DNA from: an uncultured Collinsella sp.
Lineage (GTDB): Bacteria > Actinomycetota > Coriobacteriia > Coriobacteriales > Coriobacteriaceae
DNA length: 16,450 nucleotides
NCBI GenBank assembly: GCA_900542175.1
Contig: UQNC01000042.1
Coordinates: 1 to 16,450, forward strand
Direction: 5' to 3'
Each line of letters begins with the position of its first letter. The stretch's first letter is position 1. The notes beneath the pieces are model-generated. The model was not told the DNA's origin. It saw nothing but the letters and a program-made list of their open reading frames with translations, and did not search any database. The position numbers and the translations under genes were made by a program. Below are positions 13,578 to 16,450 of the stretch, piece by piece.

Positions 13578-13821
13578 GCGCCGTGCAAAAAACGGAGTAT
13601 TCAGCACCGCGAGCTCTGCCTGTGCCGCTGCGGCTGAGTAACGTTGCAGAGATTGACGTCATTTTGTGCTCCGGTGCGGCGTGAGGCATGCCTTTCTGTC
13701 CTGACGGGGTTTGCCTGCCGACCAAAATCGCCGGCCGAAGGCGTCCTTGGGACCAATATGGTGTGTCCGGCACGTATGCAGCCGTCCTAGTCTGCTGAAT
13801 ACTCCCAAAAATGCACGGTGC
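13578..13821. repeat. Spaced inverted repeat, 26-29-base arms
   Basis: The arms are 13581-13606 and 13793-13818. They share perfect TGCTGAATACTCC (13 bp) and TGCACGG (7 bp) blocks, flanking a six-base block that is mismatched; three more positions outward pair if a G-U is allowed. The interior is 186 bases with several small dyads and no open frame of note. Confidence 0.7.
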
Positions 13822-13887
13822 TCCCCAGGGGACCCGTGCGCGCAGCGAAAACCATGCACATGTCGCTATCCGCATCGCCATTTTGCT

Positions 13888-14115
13888 GCACTGACTTTTC
13901 TGAATGCCGGGCCCGAATTAGTTAACCTGCCTCCCGTGTGGCTCCGGAGGGGCGGGGCATAAGGTTTATCGCGAGTTCCGCACGAGCCGAAGGCCACTTA
14001 ATGTGGCCTTCGTGCGAGCAGGACTGCCCGAGCAGGAAACCTTATGCCCCGCCCCTCCGGAGCCACACGGGAGGCATCGCTAAGTTATCCCCCGGCATTC
14101 AGAAAATCTAAGTGC
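13888..14115. repeat. Nested long inverted-repeat element upstream of groES
   Basis: Outer arms: 13896-13911 and 14091-14106, a perfect 16-bp inverted repeat (TTTTCTGAATGCCGGG), with GCACT (13888-13892) / AGTGC (14111-14115) beyond it. Inner arms: 13928-13967 and 14037-14076, a perfect 40-bp inverted repeat. Centre: a 9-bp hairpin, 13989-13997 with 14003-14011, loop TTAAT, extended by CCGCAC/GTGCG-type pairing after a bulge. Total about 228 bases with no coding capacity. Confidence 0.85.
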
Positions 14116-14202
14116 CAAAAAATAAGATTTTTTGACTCCGTGTTGTATAACCCGCCATTCGTGGGTACCATTCAACGCGTACGCAAACAAAAAGGGTTAA
14201 TT

Positions 14203-14221
14203 CGCGCGGCATAACCGCGCG
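14203..14221 (+). promoter_or_regulatory. Hairpin in the groES leader
   Basis: CGCGCGG (14203-14209) pairs with CCGCGCG (14215-14221), loop CATAA. It ends five bases before the purine-rich groES ribosome site. It may stabilise the leader or affect translation. No CIRCE or HAIR operator was found in the leader. A TATAAC at 14146-14151 may be a -10. Confidence 0.45.
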
Positions 14222-14243
14222 GCCCAAAAAGGAGGAAACAAGC

Positions 14244-14537
14244 ATGTCGTCTTTGAAGCCGCTTGCAGATCGTGTTCTGGTCAAGCCCGACGAGGCCGAG
14301 CAGAAGACCGCTTCTGGTCTGTATATCGCCAGCAACGCCCAGGAGAAGCCGCAGCGCGGCACCATCGTTGCCGTTGGCGCCGGCAAGGTCAACGACAAGG
14401 GTGAGCGCATCCCCATGGACGTCAAGGTCGGTGACGTTGTCATCTATGGTAAGTTCGGTGGCAACGAGGTCAAGGTCGACGGCGAGAAGTATCTGCTGAT
14501 GCGCGCCGACGACATCTACGCTGTCGTCGAGGCCTAG
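14244..14537 (+). CDS. groES: Co-chaperonin GroES
   Basis: A 97-residue protein of normal length. LKPLADRVLVKPDEAEQKTASGL begins the canonical fold: LKPLADRVLVK at 4-14, the GroEL-binding mobile loop at about 17-34 (EAEQKTASGLYIASNAQ), GTIVAVGAGK (39-48), VKVGDVVIYGKFGGNEVKVDGEKY from about 61, and the final DIYAVVEA. GroES forms the heptameric lid of the GroEL folding chamber in the cytoplasm. AAAAGGAGG (14227-14235) sits 8 bases before ATG 14244, a very strong ribosome site. It is followed after 96 bases by groEL in the usual order; the gap holds a GACTCG/CGAGTC dyad (14584-14589 with 14602-14607). Codon use is highly biased, fitting abundant expression. Confidence 0.98.
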   Translation: MSSLKPLADRVLVKPDEAEQKTASGLYIASNAQEKPQRGTIVAVGAGKVNDKGERIPMDVKVGDVVIYGKFGGNEVKVDGEKYLLMRADDIYAVVEA

Positions 14538-14633
14538 TCTCGTCAGAATCTCTGATTCGTCTTTGAACGCGCCCGCCGCATAGGACTCGGAAGCGGCGAC
14601 GCGAGTCACATTTCTTTTGGAGGATTACCTACC

Positions 14634-16271
14634 ATGGCAAAGAACATTACGTTCAACACCGATGCCCGCGCTAAGCTTGCCAAGGGCGTCAACACTCTGG
14701 CCGACGCCGTTACCGTCACCATGGGCCCCAAGGGCCGCTACGTTGCGCTGCAGCGCACGTTCGGTGCTCCGACCATCACCAACGACGGCGTTTCTGTCGC
14801 CAAGGAGATCGAGCTCGAGGACAACATCGAGAACATGGGCGCTCAGCTGGTGAAGGAGGTCGCCACCAAGACCAACGACACCGTGGGTGACGGCACCACC
14901 ACCGCAACCCTGCTCGCTCAAGCCATCGTCAACGACGGTCTGCGCAACGTCGCCGCTGGCGCCAACCCGCTGGCCATCCGTCGCGGCATCGACAAGGCCG
15001 TCAACGCCGCCGTCGCCGAGATGAAGAAGCAGGCCAAGCCGGTCGAGACCAAGGAGCAGATTGCTTCCGTCGGTACCATCTCCGCCGGTGACCCCGAGGT
15101 CGGCGAGAAGATCGCCGAGGCCATGGAGGTCGTGGGCAAGGATGGCGTCATCACCGTCGAGGATTCCCAGACGTTCGACATCACCATCGACACCGTCGAG
15201 GGCATGCAGTTCGACAAGGGCTATGTCTCCGCTTACTTCGTCACGGATAACGACCGCATGGAGGCCGTGATGAAGGATCCGTACATCCTCATCACCGACC
15301 AGAAGATCTCCAGCGTCCAGGACATCATGCCTGTTCTCGAGGCTGTCCAGCGCGCTGGCCGTGGCCTGCTCATCATCGCTGAGGACATCGATGGCGAGGC
15401 TCTGCCGACCCTCGTCCTCAACAAGATCCGTGGCGCCCTCAACGTCTGCGCCGTCAAGGCCCCGGGCTACGGCGATCGCCGCAAGCGCATCCTGGAGGAC
15501 ATCGCCGTCCTCACCGGTGGCCAGGCTGCTCTGGACGAGCTGGGCGTGAAGGTCGCTGACATCACCGCTGATATGCTCGGTACCGCTAAGTCCGTCACCA
15601 TCTCCAAGGACAACACCGTCGTCGTCGGCGGCGCTGGCTCCAAGGAGGCCATCGACGCCCGCATCGCTCAGATCAAGGGCGAGATGGAGAACACCACCTC
15701 TGACTTCGACCGTGAGAAGCTCCAGGAGCGCCTGGCCAAGCTCTCCGGTGGCGTTGCCGTCATCAAGGTCGGCGCTGCTACCGAGTCCGAGCTCAAGGAG
15801 ATCAAGCACCGCGTTGAGGATGCCCTGCAGGCTACCCGCGCTGCTGTCGAGGAGGGCATCGTCGCCGGCGGTGGCGTCGCCTTCATGGACGCTGCTCCTG
15901 CGCTCGATGCTGTCGAGATCGACGACCCCGAGGAGAAGATTGGCGTCGATATCGTCAAGAAGGCTCTGACCGCTCCGGTCGCTACCATCGCCAAGAACGC
16001 TGGTTTTGAGGGCGCTGTCGTGGTCGACAAGGTTGCCGAGCTGCCCGCCGGCCAGGGTCTCAACTCTGCCAACGGCGAGTGGGGCGACATGATTGAGATG
16101 GGCGTCCTCGACCCCGTCAAGGTCAGCCGCGTCACCCTGCAGAACGCTGCTTCTGTCGCCAGCCTGATTCTCATCACCGAGGCCACCGTCTCCGATGTGC
16201 CCAAGAACACTCAGCTTGAGGACGCTATCGCTGCTGCTACCGCTGGTCAGCAGGGCGGCGGTATGTACTAA
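14634..16271 (+). CDS. groEL: Chaperonin GroEL (60 kDa)
   Basis: A 545-residue protein of normal length. ATP site motifs are TMGPKGR (29-35), TITNDGVSVAKEI (48-60, with D51) and GDGTTTATLLA (85-95, with the catalytic D86). EDIDGEALPTLVLNKIRG in the apical domain and ATRAAVEEGIVAGGGVA in the equatorial domain are also typical. It forms the double-ring folding chamber that works with GroES. The tail ends QQGGGMY, a shortened version of the Gly-Met repeat, with a final Tyr. GRYVAL replaces the usual GRNVVL after the phosphate loop, possibly a lineage trait. The start ATG 14634 has GGAGG (14619-14623) at 10-base spacing. It shares a transcript with groES by gene order. Confidence 0.98.
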   Translation: MAKNITFNTDARAKLAKGVNTLADAVTVTMGPKGRYVALQRTFGAPTITNDGVSVAKEIELEDNIENMGAQLVKEVATKTNDTVGDGTTTATLLAQAIVNDGLRNVAAGANPLAIRRGIDKAVNAAVAEMKKQAKPVETKEQIASVGTISAGDPEVGEKIAEAMEVVGKDGVITVEDSQTFDITIDTVEGMQFDKGYVSAYFVTDNDRMEAVMKDPYILITDQKISSVQDIMPVLEAVQRAGRGLLIIAEDIDGEALPTLVLNKIRGALNVCAVKAPGYGDRRKRILEDIAVLTGGQAALDELGVKVADITADMLGTAKSVTISKDNTVVVGGAGSKEAIDARIAQIKGEMENTTSDFDREKLQERLAKLSGGVAVIKVGAATESELKEIKHRVEDALQATRAAVEEGIVAGGGVAFMDAAPALDAVEIDDPEEKIGVDIVKKALTAPVATIAKNAGFEGAVVVDKVAELPAGQGLNSANGEWGDMIEMGVLDPVKVSRVTLQNAASVASLILITEATVSDVPKNTQLEDAIAAATAGQQGGGMY

Positions 16272-16351
16272 GGCCGACAAGGTCTAGAACTCCCACCGGG
16301 AATCCGGGGGCGTGACGGGGGCTTCTCTCCGGAACGTCCTCGGACATGCAA

Positions 16352-16388
16352 AGAGGCTCCGCATCGCGCTTCGCGCTGCGGAGCCTCT
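16352..16388. terminator. Strong hairpin after groEL, probably bidirectional terminator
   Basis: Bases 16352-16363 pair perfectly with 16377-16388 (AGAGGCTCCGCA/TGCGGAGCCTCT); the stem continues with CGCG/CGCG around a CTT loop. The plus side lacks a T run; the minus side runs into TTTGC. This suits convergent transcription from groEL and a minus-strand gene. Confidence 0.7.
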
Positions 16389-16404
16389 CTGCGTCCTGAC
16401 GCTC

Positions 16405-16449
16405 CTATTTGGCAAGGTGTTTTTTAGAATCCATTTTGCGCTCGGCCTC
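16405..16449 (-). CDS. Possible C-terminal end of a minus-strand gene
   Basis: Read on the minus strand from 16449 the frame gives EAERKMDSKKHLAK and then TAG at 16407-16405. The Lys-rich end and the shared hairpin to its 3' side make a real gene end plausible, but 14 residues are too few for any family assignment. Confidence 0.3.
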   Translation of the reverse strand, partial: EAERKMDSKKHLAK

Positions 16450-16450
16450 G

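Larger units (their letters stand above)
13395..14202. other. Gene-free region rich in inverted repeats
   Basis: About 800 bases in which no open frame has a ribosome site or recognisable protein sequence. It contains a 15-bp GC hairpin (13437-13474), a spaced 26-29-base inverted repeat (13578-13821) and a nested inverted-repeat element (13888-14115), then the AT-rich leader of groES. TTGCATA occurs twice (13509-13515 and 13528-13534). It could hold a structured RNA or two remnants of non-autonomous mobile elements; I recognise neither. Confidence 0.6.

Noticed and set aside
13498..13881. 127-codon minus-strand frame in the gene-free region
   Set aside because: No Shine-Dalgarno before its ATG, and it runs through the arms of an inverted repeat; composition is not protein-like.
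14132..14151. TTGACT and TATAAC upstream of groES as a promoter pair
   Set aside because: The spacer is only 8 bases, far too short for a sigma-70-type promoter; only the -10-like hexamer is mentioned.
14625..16280. 551-codon minus-strand frame opposite groEL
   Set aside because: A mirror of the biased codons of groEL (Val/Asp/Leu-rich, low complexity), no ribosome site, no motif.

Overview
The window is GC-rich and gene-dense, with strong Shine-Dalgarno sites. Gene content (Lgt, YebC, a type III pantothenate kinase end, an AmaP/DUF2273/Asp23 operon, DUF6020- and YitT-type membrane proteins, groES-groEL) suggests a Gram-positive actinobacterium of the class Coriobacteriia, most likely Collinsella. 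That placement is inference from family recognition and base composition; no rRNA lies in the window. Layout: positions 1-300 are the 3' end of coaX. Then come a dCMP deaminase (386-910), a NifU-type Fe-S protein (1083-1361), lgt (1471-2292) and a 727-residue membrane protein of the DUF6020 kind (2438-4621). yebC follows (4787-5593), then a tight envelope-stress operon amaP, DUF2273, asp23-like (5760-7235), a YitT-family transporter-like protein with a DUF2179 tail (7442-8464), and a zinc-ribbon membrane protein ending in five PEPEPxPx octapeptides (8615-9913). On the minus strand lies an M20D amidohydrolase (11517 to 10054), divergent from a YtcJ-type amidohydrolase (11686-13323). A gene-free stretch of about 920 bases full of inverted repeats precedes groES (14244-14537) and groEL (14634-16271). 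A minus-strand gene may end at 16405. How the genes relate: most are single housekeeping units separated by intrinsic terminators. The clear operons are amaP-DUF2273-asp23 (8-base overlap, then a 44-base gap) and groES-groEL. The M20 peptidase and the YtcJ amidohydrolase are divergent and may share a regulatory region. Most notable non-coding content: (1) a family of small hairpins with a shared 13-base loop of form RGGGWCRGGNNNN but different stems, five copies, three of them at or within two bases of a stop codon; (2) a perfect 40-bp inverted repeat nested inside a second inverted repeat just upstream of groES; (3) another spaced 26-base inverted repeat beside it. No tRNA, rRNA, CRISPR array or intact transposase gene was seen.
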